Below are positions 1-7,554 of a DNA stretch of 64,000 bases, in pieces. Made by a program: the position numbers and the translations under genes. The notes beneath the pieces were generated by a model. It saw only the letters and a program-made list of their open reading frames with translations, was not told where the DNA came from and searched no databases. Position 1 is the first letter of the stretch, and every line of letters begins with the position of its first letter. Source of the stretch: CAZIAK01 sp964537035. GTDB lineage: Bacteria > Planctomycetota > B15-G4. The stretch covers positions 80,146-144,145 of the forward strand of contig CAZIAK010000006.1 of assembly GCA_964537035.1 (NCBI GenBank). Direction: 5' to 3'.

Positions 1-2
1 TT

Positions 3-1121
3 CTGCAGGACGCCCTCGACGGACAGATCCTCGGCAATCCATCAAGCGCGCATCTCGAGGGGCGGCGGGCGAGAACCCTGCTCGAAGAATCGCGCGAGCG
101 GTTGGCCGGCGTGCTGGGCTGCAAGCGAGACCAGTTGATCTTCACTTCAGGGGGCAGTGAGTCCAACGGCCTGGCTCTTCGCGCAGTGAGCCACGCTGCG
201 TGTGTCGCTAGCGGGGCCACAGAACATCCGTCCGTCTTGGCGGCACTTTCGCAGCGGCCTCACCACGTCGTGTTGCCCGCAGATCACAGGGGTCGGGTCA
301 GCGTCGAGTCCATCGCGGACCTGGCTGACCGGGCGCAAACTGAATGCCGTGACCAGCCTGCGGTCGCAATGGTGAGCGTGGCTTGGGCCAATCATGAAAC
401 CGGACAGCTCCAAGATGTTGCGTCGCTGGTGACAGCCACACACGAGATGGGGGCCCTGTTTCATTCTGACGCATGCCAGGCCTTCGGGCGCGTGCCCGTC
501 TCGGCGACAGCGGCCGCCGCCGACTTGCTGTCCGTCTCTGCACACAAGGTGGGCGGACCGCTGGGCATCGGCGCGCTGGTCTGTGGTGAAGCCGCTCGCC
601 CACGTCCGGCAGTCGTGGGTGGGGGACAAGAAGACGGACTCCGTGCTGGCACGGAGTCGGCCGTGCTCGCCGCCGCCTTTGCTGCTGCAGCAGAACAGGC
701 CTGCGAAGAACGGGAATCGCTTGTCGCTCGTTGGTCGGCGTGGAAGGAGCAACTGCGGTCACAGCTCAAGAGCATGGAACCAGACGCTGTCTTCCACTCA
801 GCTACAGCCGACTGTCTGTCCAACACCCTTTGTGTTTCGTTCCCCGGCCGGCCCGGGCCAGCCATGGTGCAACGGCTCGACCTGGCAGGCGTCTCCGTCT
901 CTCATGGTTCAGCGTGCTCTTCCGGTTCGCTCCAGCCCTCCGCCGTACTCACGGCCATCGGTGCCGGGCCAGAACTCGCCAGCTCGTCCGTGCGCATCAG
1001 CATGGGCCGGGACACGAACTCTGCCGACGTCGACAGCTTGCTTCGCGCGCTCGATGAAGTGCTGCATTTGGTCCCCCCGCGCAACGAAAAAAGAAAAGCT
1101 GGGGCGGTCGACAAGCAGTAA
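3..1121 (+). CDS. Cysteine desulfurase (class V aminotransferase), 5' end cut by window
   Basis: The reading frame is open from base 3, so the true start lies outside the window. The protein is a PLP enzyme of the NifS/IscS type that takes sulfur from L-cysteine for Fe-S clusters or thio-modified RNA. The sequence begins with the family motif GNPSSAH near the edge. It contains SGGSESN, the PLP lysine in SAHKVGGPLGIGAL and the mobile-loop catalytic cysteine in GSACSSGS, so all key residues are present. About 373 residues are visible, close to full family length. No iscU or other Fe-S gene follows; dnaA is next. IscS, NifS and SufS cannot be told apart here. The fold call is secure and the pathway is not. 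Confidence 0.9.
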   Translation: MQDALDGQILGNPSSAHLEGRRARTLLEESRERLAGVLGCKRDQLIFTSGGSESNGLALRAVSHAACVASGATEHPSVLAALSQRPHHVVLPADHRGRVSVESIADLADRAQTECRDQPAVAMVSVAWANHETGQLQDVASLVTATHEMGALFHSDACQAFGRVPVSATAAAADLLSVSAHKVGGPLGIGALVCGEAARPRPAVVGGGQEDGLRAGTESAVLAAAFAAAAEQACEERESLVARWSAWKEQLRSQLKSMEPDAVFHSATADCLSNTLCVSFPGRPGPAMVQRLDLAGVSVSHGSACSSGSLQPSAVLTAIGAGPELASSSVRISMGRDTNSADVDSLLRALDEVLHLVPPRNEKRKAGAVDKQ

Positions 1122-1152
1122 CGAATGGTCCGATCTCGGTTTGCGTCAGCCG

Positions 1153-1161
1153 TTCTCCACA
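1153..1161 (+). promoter_or_regulatory. Candidate DnaA box upstream of dnaA
   Basis: TTCTCCACA differs from the consensus TTATCCACA by one base and lies about 250 bp upstream of the dnaA start. The same 9-mer recurs at 1522-1530, but there it encodes conserved DnaA residues (W-F-S-T). Three further TGTGG cores lie at about 1306, 1354 and 1379. One near-consensus box is weak evidence for an origin. Confidence 0.3.
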
Positions 1162-1189
1162 GGACTCGTCAGTGACTGCGAGCGAGCCG

Positions 1190-1217
1190 TTGACAGCCTC
1201 TGGAAAACGGAGATAGT
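1190..1217 (+). promoter_or_regulatory. Candidate dnaA promoter
   Basis: A perfect -35 hexamer TTGACA (1190-1195) is followed after 16 bp by GATAGT (1212-1217), a four-of-six match to TATAAT. This would leave a leader of roughly 190 nt before dnaA. The leader holds the 7-bp hairpin at 1347-1366. The call rests on consensus matching only. Confidence 0.4.
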
Positions 1218-1346
1218 GGCGCCTCGCCGTTGGGCCAACGGGGCCATCGGCGTTTCACTCGGGGACGGGAACGACGCTTGCGTCGGCGGTCGCGGTTGTG
1301 GTCTGGATTTGCGTGATGGGCGCATGTCGGTGCGTTCCATCCGAAG

Positions 1347-1366
1347 TCGGAAGTGTGGGCTTCCGA
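1347..1366 (+). other. Hairpin in dnaA leader
   Basis: TCGGAAG and CTTCCGA form a perfect 7-bp stem around a 6-nt loop, about 48 nt before the dnaA start codon. There is no U-tract, so it is not a standard intrinsic terminator. It could be a leader structure or chance. Confidence 0.3.
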
Positions 1367-1413
1367 TGCCGGGCAGCTGTGGTCCGTACCGCCTCGATCA
1401 CTCGGAGCGTCGC

Positions 1414-2823
1414 ATGAACCCAGCTGAGCTACCTGACGACCTACCTGCCTTCGATGCCAGCGCTGACGACCTGGGCGACGCCCTGCGCGCTCGGCTCAGC
1501 AAGCGCAAGTATGACTTGTGGTTCTCCACACTACACACGGTGTCGGTCACTCCAGACAAGGTGACCCTCGCCGTGGGCGACAAGTTCTTGTGCGAGTGGA
1601 TCCAGAGCCATTACATGGAGGAGGTCGTCGCCTCGGTGCAAAAGGCCTACAAGACCGAAGCGGAAGTGGCCATGACCATCGCCAGCGGTCCAGAGGCCCA
1701 GCCAGCCCCTGTAGCAGACATGTCCGCCACGGTTGAGTCGACGCCCGCGCCCGTGGTCGCCCCTGCCGCAGCGAACCATGATTTCTTCCAGAACAACTCG
1801 GACGTCTCCCTCCACGACAAGTACACCTTTGACAGCTTCGTCGTGGGGCCGAGCAACCAGTTGGCACACGCCGCCGCCCGTGCCGTGGCCGAGGCGCCCG
1901 CTGGCTCGTACAACCCGCTCTTCCTTCATGGCGACGTGGGTCTCGGCAAGACCCATCTGCTCCAGGCCATCTGCCACAAGGCGCTGCACTCGGGCAAGCC
2001 GCTCAAGGTGCGCTACCTGTCGAGCGAGACCTTCGTCAACGAGTTCATCGCCGCCATCAGCCGCGGCGATCTGGACACGTTCCGCTACCGATACCGCAAC
2101 GTCGATGTGCTCTTGATTGACGACATCCACATGCTGGCCCACAAGGAGCGGACCCAAGAAGAGTTCTTTCACACCTTCAATACGCTCTACAACAGCTCCA
2201 AGCAGATCGTCTTGTCGAGCGACTGTCCGCCCTCTGAGATCCCCACCCTGCGCGACCGCTTGGTCAGCCGCTTCGAGTGGGGGCTCGTCACCGAGATCGG
2301 TTCCCCTCGATTTGAGACGCGCCTGGCCATCCTGCGCAGAAAGGCTCGCGAGCGGGACGTCGCCATCCCTGAAAAAGTGCTCACCTACCTGGCCGAGAAC
2401 ATCGACCGGAACATCCGCGAGCTCGAAGGTGCGGTCACGAAAGTGGTGGGCTACGCCAAGTTGATCTCCTGCGAGATCGACCTCGACCTGGCCCGTCAGG
2501 CGCTCGGCTTCGACCGTGAGCGATCACGGGGGCCTGTGACCGGCGTAGACCGCATCTTTGATGAGGTGTGCAAGCATTTCGATGTGCGCCTTGCAGATCT
2601 GCGAGGGCGGCGGCGCACCCAATCTGTGGTCATCCCACGACAGGTCGCCATGTCCTTGCTGCGCAGCCACACCAACCTCTCGCTTGAAGAAGTTGGACAG
2701 CACCTTGGCGGCCGGGACCACTCCACCGTGCTCTACGCCGTGAGCAAGGTGAAGGACCGCATGGCTGCCGACCCGGTTCTGGCGCAACGGGTCCGAGATC
2801 TCCAGCAGCGCTTGAAGCGATGA
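1414..2823 (+). CDS. dnaA: Chromosomal replication initiator protein DnaA
   Basis: DnaA binds origin boxes as an ATP-dependent AAA+ oligomer and opens the origin. The chosen ATG gives 469 residues, usual for the family, and has a GGAG-type ribosome site just upstream. Much earlier in-frame starts would run into the cysteine desulfurase gene. Domain I covers about residues 1-90, followed by a variable linker. The AAA+ domain has Walker A (GLGKTHLL, near 175) and Walker B (LLIDDIH, near 232). The C-terminal DNA-binding domain carries the GGRDHSTV signature near 432. dnaN follows after 361 bp. The upstream region holds a TTGACA-type promoter and one near-consensus DnaA box, which would fit autoregulation. 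Confidence 0.98.
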   Translation: MNPAELPDDLPAFDASADDLGDALRARLSKRKYDLWFSTLHTVSVTPDKVTLAVGDKFLCEWIQSHYMEEVVASVQKAYKTEAEVAMTIASGPEAQPAPVADMSATVESTPAPVVAPAAANHDFFQNNSDVSLHDKYTFDSFVVGPSNQLAHAAARAVAEAPAGSYNPLFLHGDVGLGKTHLLQAICHKALHSGKPLKVRYLSSETFVNEFIAAISRGDLDTFRYRYRNVDVLLIDDIHMLAHKERTQEEFFHTFNTLYNSSKQIVLSSDCPPSEIPTLRDRLVSRFEWGLVTEIGSPRFETRLAILRRKARERDVAIPEKVLTYLAENIDRNIRELEGAVTKVVGYAKLISCEIDLDLARQALGFDRERSRGPVTGVDRIFDEVCKHFDVRLADLRGRRRTQSVVIPRQVAMSLLRSHTNLSLEEVGQHLGGRDHSTVLYAVSKVKDRMAADPVLAQRVRDLQQRLKR

Positions 2824-3184
2824 ATTCGAACACCTCTCTTGTGGACCTAGTGCGCCAGCCGGCCCATGACCCCAGCAGTGGGTTCGAAAGTCGCGATCGA
2901 ATCGTGCATGAACTGTGCGTTGCTCGTGACAACACCGGGGACGCAATGGCGACAAGTCAGACCAGCTCTTCGATGCCTGGCCCCCGTGCGTGGAAGACAC
3001 CCGGGCTGCGGGGCATACTGTGCATGAACCGGCAGACTCTCGGAGCGCCACAAGTCGTGTCTGGCAAACGCTCTTCGGCCGCACCGAGCGCCCTTCTCAA
3101 CAATCCGAACGACACCATGAAGAAGAAGTCTTTTCTCTATAAGAAGAGAAGAACAACAACAGCTCTGCACCATCGAGACAGCCC
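2824..3184 (+). other. dnaA-dnaN intergenic region, possible origin or leader
   Basis: These 361 bp contain no gene that I can support. An in-frame open stretch begins at the dnaA stop, but it has no recognisable protein character. Bases about 3111-3170 are conspicuously A/T- and purine-rich compared with the genome. They contain a TATAAG -10-like hexamer (3138-3143) without a good -35, and a 6-bp stem (3133-3138 with 3145-3150). Two TGTGCATGA-like 9-mers occur, at about 2903 and 3020. An A/T-rich block between dnaA and dnaN fits an unwinding element or a dnaN leader; neither is shown. Confidence 0.3.
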
Positions 3185-4285
3185 ATGAACCTTGTCACGC
3201 CCAGGGAGCCCTTTCTCCAGCAGCTTCAGTTCGCCACATCGGTGTGCCCTTCTCGGAGCCCCCGGCCCATCTTGTCTGACGTGCTGATCAGCGTCGAAGG
3301 CCACAAGATCGAGATCCTGGCCACTGACGGCGATCTCTCGGTGAGATTGCACTGCGAAGACGAGGGCATCAGCGGCGAGGGCCGAGTCGCCCTGCCCGGA
3401 GCCACGCTTCTCTCAGCCGTGCGCTCGATGGACTCTGACGTCCTGCAGATCAACCAGGCAGGACAGGTCTTCGAGATCGTCGGGGACAAGGCCTTCTTCA
3501 AGCTCAACGGCGACGACCCCGACCTGTTTCCGTCGATCCCCACCATCGAGCCGACCGCTGGCGTCGATGTCTCGCTCAGCGCGTTTGTCGACCTGTGCAA
3601 CCGCACCACCTTCGCCGCTGCCAAGGAGATGGGCCGCTACGCATTCAACGGCGTGTTGCTCGAGGTCGACCTGAACGAGATCACGCTGGTGGCCACGGAT
3701 GGTCGGCGGCTCTCTCTGGCCAAGCTGCCGTTGGAGACCGGTATCGCGGACCGCCGCTCGGCGGTGGTGCCGATCAAGGGCCTCGCTCAGCTCCAACGCC
3801 TGATGACCGACGAGGACCAGACGCTGCGCATCGAGCTCCGCGAGTCGATGGTGGCTCTGCTGCTTCCTCACGCAGAGGTCCAGGCCCAGCTGGTCCAGGG
3901 GGACTTCCCGGACTTCAGGGCAGTCGTCCCGGGCGAGGAGGATGTTCCTGGCATCGCCACGATCGGCAGGGACGAGCTGGCCACCGCGATTCAGCGGGCT
4001 CTGGTCACCGCGGGGGACGACGGACCCAAGGTCGAACTCAGCTTCAGCGGCGGCAACCTCACCGTGGTCTCGAGCAAAGAGGGCATCGGTGAGTCACGAA
4101 GCGACATGGGCATCGACTATTCTGGCGAGACCGTGGTCATCCGCTTCAACCCGAACTTCATCGGCGAGTTCTTGAAGACCATGCCTGAGAACCAGGTCAC
4201 CTTCCGTTTCAAAGACCGTTCCTCCGCCGGGCTGTTCAAGGTCTCAGACGAGTCTGTTTACGTACTCATGCCAATAACGTCCTGA
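3185..4285 (+). CDS. dnaN: DNA polymerase III beta subunit (sliding clamp)
   Basis: The protein forms the ring-shaped processivity clamp that tethers DNA polymerase and recruits repair and replication partners. It has 366 residues, the standard length for three repeated clamp domains. Clamp-type segments include the N-terminal block ending RPILSDVLI, a central YAFNGVLLE with ATDGRRL, and the C-terminal YVLMPI typical of clamps. It sits between dnaA and dciA-gyrB on the same strand. recF, which often follows dnaN, is absent; dciA starts after 33 bp. Confidence 0.97.
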   Translation: MNLVTPREPFLQQLQFATSVCPSRSPRPILSDVLISVEGHKIEILATDGDLSVRLHCEDEGISGEGRVALPGATLLSAVRSMDSDVLQINQAGQVFEIVGDKAFFKLNGDDPDLFPSIPTIEPTAGVDVSLSAFVDLCNRTTFAAAKEMGRYAFNGVLLEVDLNEITLVATDGRRLSLAKLPLETGIADRRSAVVPIKGLAQLQRLMTDEDQTLRIELRESMVALLLPHAEVQAQLVQGDFPDFRAVVPGEEDVPGIATIGRDELATAIQRALVTAGDDGPKVELSFSGGNLTVVSSKEGIGESRSDMGIDYSGETVVIRFNPNFIGEFLKTMPENQVTFRFKDRSSAGLFKVSDESVYVLMPITS

Positions 4286-4318
4286 TGGGCGCACCTTGAT
4301 GGTTGACTGGCCCCTCCC

Positions 4319-4639
4319 GTGAGACGTTACCGCGGCGGCAAGCCCAAGAAGCTGGGAGACATCCTGGCTGGCCTGATGCAGAAAAAGGCCTACGCCAGAG
4401 GGCTGCAGAACGAGACCTTGGCCGAAGGTTGGCGGCAAGCCGCAGGAGATCGGCTGGCAAGTCGCTCACGGGTGGCCCAATTCAGGGACGGAGTGCTTAC
4501 CATAGAGGTTTCGTCTGCCACTCAACGTTACGAGCTTGAGGCCTTCCAGGGCGCTCAGCTGCTCGGTCTGCTGCAGGCCGACAAGACCCTTCCTCTCGTC
4601 CGAAGCCTGACCTTTCGTGTCGGGAATTTCAGCACATGA
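4319..4639 (+). CDS. dciA: DciA-like protein (DUF721), replicative helicase loader or operator
   Basis: This 106-residue protein starts at GTG and matches the DUF721/DciA pattern. A basic N-terminus (RRYRGGKPKKLGDIL) is followed by a compact alpha/beta domain containing TLAEGWRQAAGDRLASRSR and DGVLTIEVSSATQRYEL. In bacteria that lack DnaC or DnaI, DciA works with the replicative helicase at initiation. Its stop codon overlaps the gyrB start by 4 bp (ATGA), so the two are probably translationally coupled. The location in the dnaA-dnaN-gyrB cluster supports the assignment. Confidence 0.88.
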   Translation: MRRYRGGKPKKLGDILAGLMQKKAYARGLQNETLAEGWRQAAGDRLASRSRVAQFRDGVLTIEVSSATQRYELEAFQGAQLLGLLQADKTLPLVRSLTFRVGNFST

Positions 4640-7029
4640 GCCAAACCTACGACTCGTCCTCGATTCAGGTTCTTGAAGGCCTCGAGGCCGTCCGCAAGCG
4701 CCCCGCGATGTACATCGGGGACACCTCGATCAGAGGCTTGCACCACTGCCTGTTCGAGGTGGTGGACAACTCTGTCGATGAAGCCCTGGGCGGGTTCTGC
4801 ACCGAGATCTTCGTCACGGTCCATACCGATGGTTCGATCTCGGTGCTCGATGACGGGCGTGGTGTGCCGGTCGACATGCATCCCACCGAGGGCGTGCCTG
4901 CGGTCGAGGTGATTCTCTGCAAGCTCCACGCTGGCGGAAAGTTCGACAAGGGCAGCTACAAGGTGTCCGGGGGGCTTCATGGGGTGGGCGTCTCTTGCGT
5001 GAACGCCTTGGCAGAGACATTGACCATCGAGATCTTCCGCGATGGGGCGATCCACGAGCAGAGCTTCGCACGCGGCGTCAAGACGACCGAGCTGACCAAG
5101 ACTGGCGAGAGCAGCAAGCACGGCACGCGGCTGACCTTCAAGCCAGACGACCAGATCTTCGAAGTCACTGAGTTCAACTTCGACATGATCAGCTCGCGGT
5201 TGCGCGAGATGGCCTTCTTGATGGGCCGCGCCGGGCTGACGATCCATGTCACCGATGATCGTGACGGGCGCAGCGACAGCTACTGCTATCCCAATGGCCT
5301 CGACGACTTCATCAGCTTCATCAACGAAGCCAAGGAGCCGCTGCACAAAGAGATCGTCAGCATCGTTGCAGAGGTCGAGGATGCCCAGGGTTCGCCGGTC
5401 GCCATCGAGCTGGCGCTGCAATACAACAACAGCTACCGCGAAGATGTCTACGCCTTCGTCAACAACATCAACACGACAGAGGGCGGCACCCACCTCTCGG
5501 GTTTCCGCAGCGGCATGACCCGGGCGCTGAACAACTACGCCAAGCGCTCGAACCTGCTCAAGCCCAACGAGACGGCACCCTCTGGAGAAGACTTCCGCGA
5601 AGGTTTGGCGGCGGTGCTGAGCGTGAAGCTGGCCGACCCGCAGTTCGAGAGCCAGACGAAGATCAAGCTGGGCAACAGAGAGATCGAGGGCCTCGTCTCG
5701 TCGGTTGTGACGGACAAGATCAACACCGTTCTCGAAGAGAATCCGACGATCGGCAAGGCCATCATCAACAAGGCCCTGCTGGCAGCGCGAGCCCGGGAGG
5801 CCGCACGCAAGCAGCGCGACCTGGTCCGCCGTAAGGGGGCTCTCGCCAGCGGCAACCTGCCTGGCAAGCTGGCTGATTGTCAGAGCAAGAACCGCGACGA
5901 GACAGAGCTGTTCATTGTCGAGGGAGACTCTGCAGGCGGGACGGCCAAGGGCGCCCGCAATCGCATCAACCAGGCCATCTTGCCCTTGCGCGGAAAGATC
6001 CTGAACGTCGAGAAGGCTCGCCTCGACAAGATGCTGAACCACGAAGAGATCCAGGTGTTGATCTCTGCCCTGGGCGCGGGCTTCGGCACTGAAGAGTTCG
6101 ACCTCCAGAAGCTGCGCTACGGCAAGATCATCATCATGACCGACGCAGATGTGGATGGTTCGCACATCCGCACCTTGTTGCTTACGTTCTTCTATCGCCA
6201 GATGGCCGAGCTGGTGCGCGCAGGCCGGATCTACATCGCCGCGCCGCCTCTCTACAAACTGCGCCGCAAGAAGAAGGAGCGCTACATCCTCGACGAGCGG
6301 GCCCTCGAGACGGCGCTGCTCGACATCGCGGTGGAGAGCGCGTCTGTTCAGTCACTGGTCGAGAGCAAGGTGCAACTCGACGGAGAAGAGCTGGCCGACC
6401 TGGTGCGCCATCTGCAGCTGCTCGAGGGCTTTGAATCCACGGTGACCAACGGCCGGCAAGCCATGGCCATTGACGAATACTTCGCCCTGATGAAAGACGA
6501 GCAGCTGCCTAGCCACCAGGTGGTGATGGCCGATGATGCGCGACATTTCTTCTATGACCACGAGTCCGTGACCGGTTTCTTGAGTGAGCTGACAGACGAG
6601 GCCCGCGAAGGTCACGATGTGATCGAGTACCGGGGTTCAGAGGCAGCGGCATCCGAGCTGAAGAACCTCGAGCGATTCGGGCTCTCCTTGGTCGACTACC
6701 TGGGGGCGGACGACGAGCCACGGTTCTCCGTACACGAGGGCGGCGACAAGTCAGCTGAAGCCCTGAGCCTCAAGGGAGTGCTGGCACGGCTGCAGGAGTT
6801 CGCCGAGAGCGGCGTGGATATCCAGCGCTACAAAGGTCTGGGTGAGATGAACGCCGAGCAGCTCTGGGACTCGACCATGGATCCCGAAACGCGCACCCTG
6901 CACCTGGTCGCTCTTGACGATGAGATCGAAGCCGACCACCTCTTCTCGGTGCTCATGGGCCCCACGGTCGAACCTCGCCGACTGTTCATCGAGAAGCACG
7001 CGCTTGAGGTGAAGAACCTCGACGTCTGA
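4636..7029 (+). CDS. gyrB: DNA gyrase subunit B
   Basis: GyrB is the ATPase half of gyrase, which introduces negative supercoils. The 797 residues contain the GHKL ATP site (EVVDNSVDEALGG from residue 41), the transducer domain, and the TOPRIM metal-binding motifs EGDSAGG near 430 and DADVDGSHIRTL near 500. The C-terminal QRYKGLGEMN block is present. About 165 residues between TOPRIM and the tail form the insertion typical of Gram-negative GyrB, which explains the length. It overlaps dciA by 4 bp. gyrA is not adjacent; it lies about 44 kb away at 51401. Confidence 0.98.
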   Translation: MSQTYDSSSIQVLEGLEAVRKRPAMYIGDTSIRGLHHCLFEVVDNSVDEALGGFCTEIFVTVHTDGSISVLDDGRGVPVDMHPTEGVPAVEVILCKLHAGGKFDKGSYKVSGGLHGVGVSCVNALAETLTIEIFRDGAIHEQSFARGVKTTELTKTGESSKHGTRLTFKPDDQIFEVTEFNFDMISSRLREMAFLMGRAGLTIHVTDDRDGRSDSYCYPNGLDDFISFINEAKEPLHKEIVSIVAEVEDAQGSPVAIELALQYNNSYREDVYAFVNNINTTEGGTHLSGFRSGMTRALNNYAKRSNLLKPNETAPSGEDFREGLAAVLSVKLADPQFESQTKIKLGNREIEGLVSSVVTDKINTVLEENPTIGKAIINKALLAARAREAARKQRDLVRRKGALASGNLPGKLADCQSKNRDETELFIVEGDSAGGTAKGARNRINQAILPLRGKILNVEKARLDKMLNHEEIQVLISALGAGFGTEEFDLQKLRYGKIIIMTDADVDGSHIRTLLLTFFYRQMAELVRAGRIYIAAPPLYKLRRKKKERYILDERALETALLDIAVESASVQSLVESKVQLDGEELADLVRHLQLLEGFESTVTNGRQAMAIDEYFALMKDEQLPSHQVVMADDARHFFYDHESVTGFLSELTDEAREGHDVIEYRGSEAAASELKNLERFGLSLVDYLGADDEPRFSVHEGGDKSAEALSLKGVLARLQEFAESGVDIQRYKGLGEMNAEQLWDSTMDPETRTLHLVALDDEIEADHLFSVLMGPTVEPRRLFIEKHALEVKNLDV

Positions 7030-7051
7030 CCTCTTGGTTCAACGGTCGTCG

Positions 7052-7544
7052 TCAGGCAGGTTTCTCGTCACCCGCATCGTCACTGGCGTTCGGCTCAACG
7101 GAGACTGGCTTGGTCGTGCTTGAGGCCTCTGAAGCTTCGAGACTTGCGGCCCCGCCTTCAGCCGGGCTCGNNNNNNNNNNNNNNNNNNNNNNNNNNNNNN
7201 NNNNNNNNNNNNNNNNNNNNNNNNNNNNNNNNNNNNNNNNNNNNNNNNNNNNNNNNNNNNNNNNNNNNNNCGCTACCTGGGGGTGAGTTGACAGGGCGCC
7301 AGTCGCTGACGGAGAACTTCTTCTCAAGCGGAGGCTGGTCGAGCTGAGGAGGACGCCTGAGCTTGTCCTCGAAGTCGGTGTTCTCCTTGAACTCCCGGGT
7401 GAGGTCGTTCGTCATGCCTCGCAGACGCCCGGCCAGACGTGCTGCCTTGCGCGCCACATCAGGCAAGTCGCCACCGAACAACAGGACAGCAGCAGCGCCT
7501 AGCAGCAGGAGTTCGAGGGGACCGATGTTGAGGATGGCGAGCAC
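7052..7544 (-). CDS. TatA/TatB-like twin-arginine translocation protein, interrupted by scaffold gap
   Basis: The N-terminus, MLAILNIGPLELLLLGAAAV, is a short transmembrane helix. It is followed by an FGG hinge and an amphipathic basic helix (DLPDVARKAARLAGRLRG), the architecture of TatA/TatB. The helix is followed by an acidic, Pro/Ala-rich tail, usual for the family. A run of 100 N (7171-7270) splits the tail. The frame used upstream of the gap would stop at 7158, while the plausible acidic tail ending DAGDEKPA at 7052 lies in another frame. The true gap is therefore probably not exactly 100 bp. It follows lptD by 10 bp on the same strand. TatA and TatB cannot be separated here, and tatC is not in the window. 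Confidence 0.75.
7171..7270. other. Assembly gap (100 N)
   Basis: There are exactly 100 undetermined bases, the usual placeholder for a scaffold gap of unknown size. It lies inside the low-complexity tail of the Tat gene. The two flanks share no obvious sequence. Confidence 0.98.
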
Positions 7545-7554
7545 GGCTTCGATT

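Noticed and set aside
583..1413. Extended N-terminus of dnaA
   Set aside because: It would overlap the cysteine desulfurase gene and carries no DnaA homology. The ATG at 1414 with a ribosome site gives a normal length.
2820..3188. Possible 122-residue protein between dnaA and dnaN
   Set aside because: It starts inside the dnaA stop and ends inside the dnaN start. No protein character was seen, and the region is better read as an origin or leader.
4555..6165. Long leftward open frame opposite gyrB
   Set aside because: Antisense shadow of gyrB with His/Asp/Leu-biased composition and no motif.
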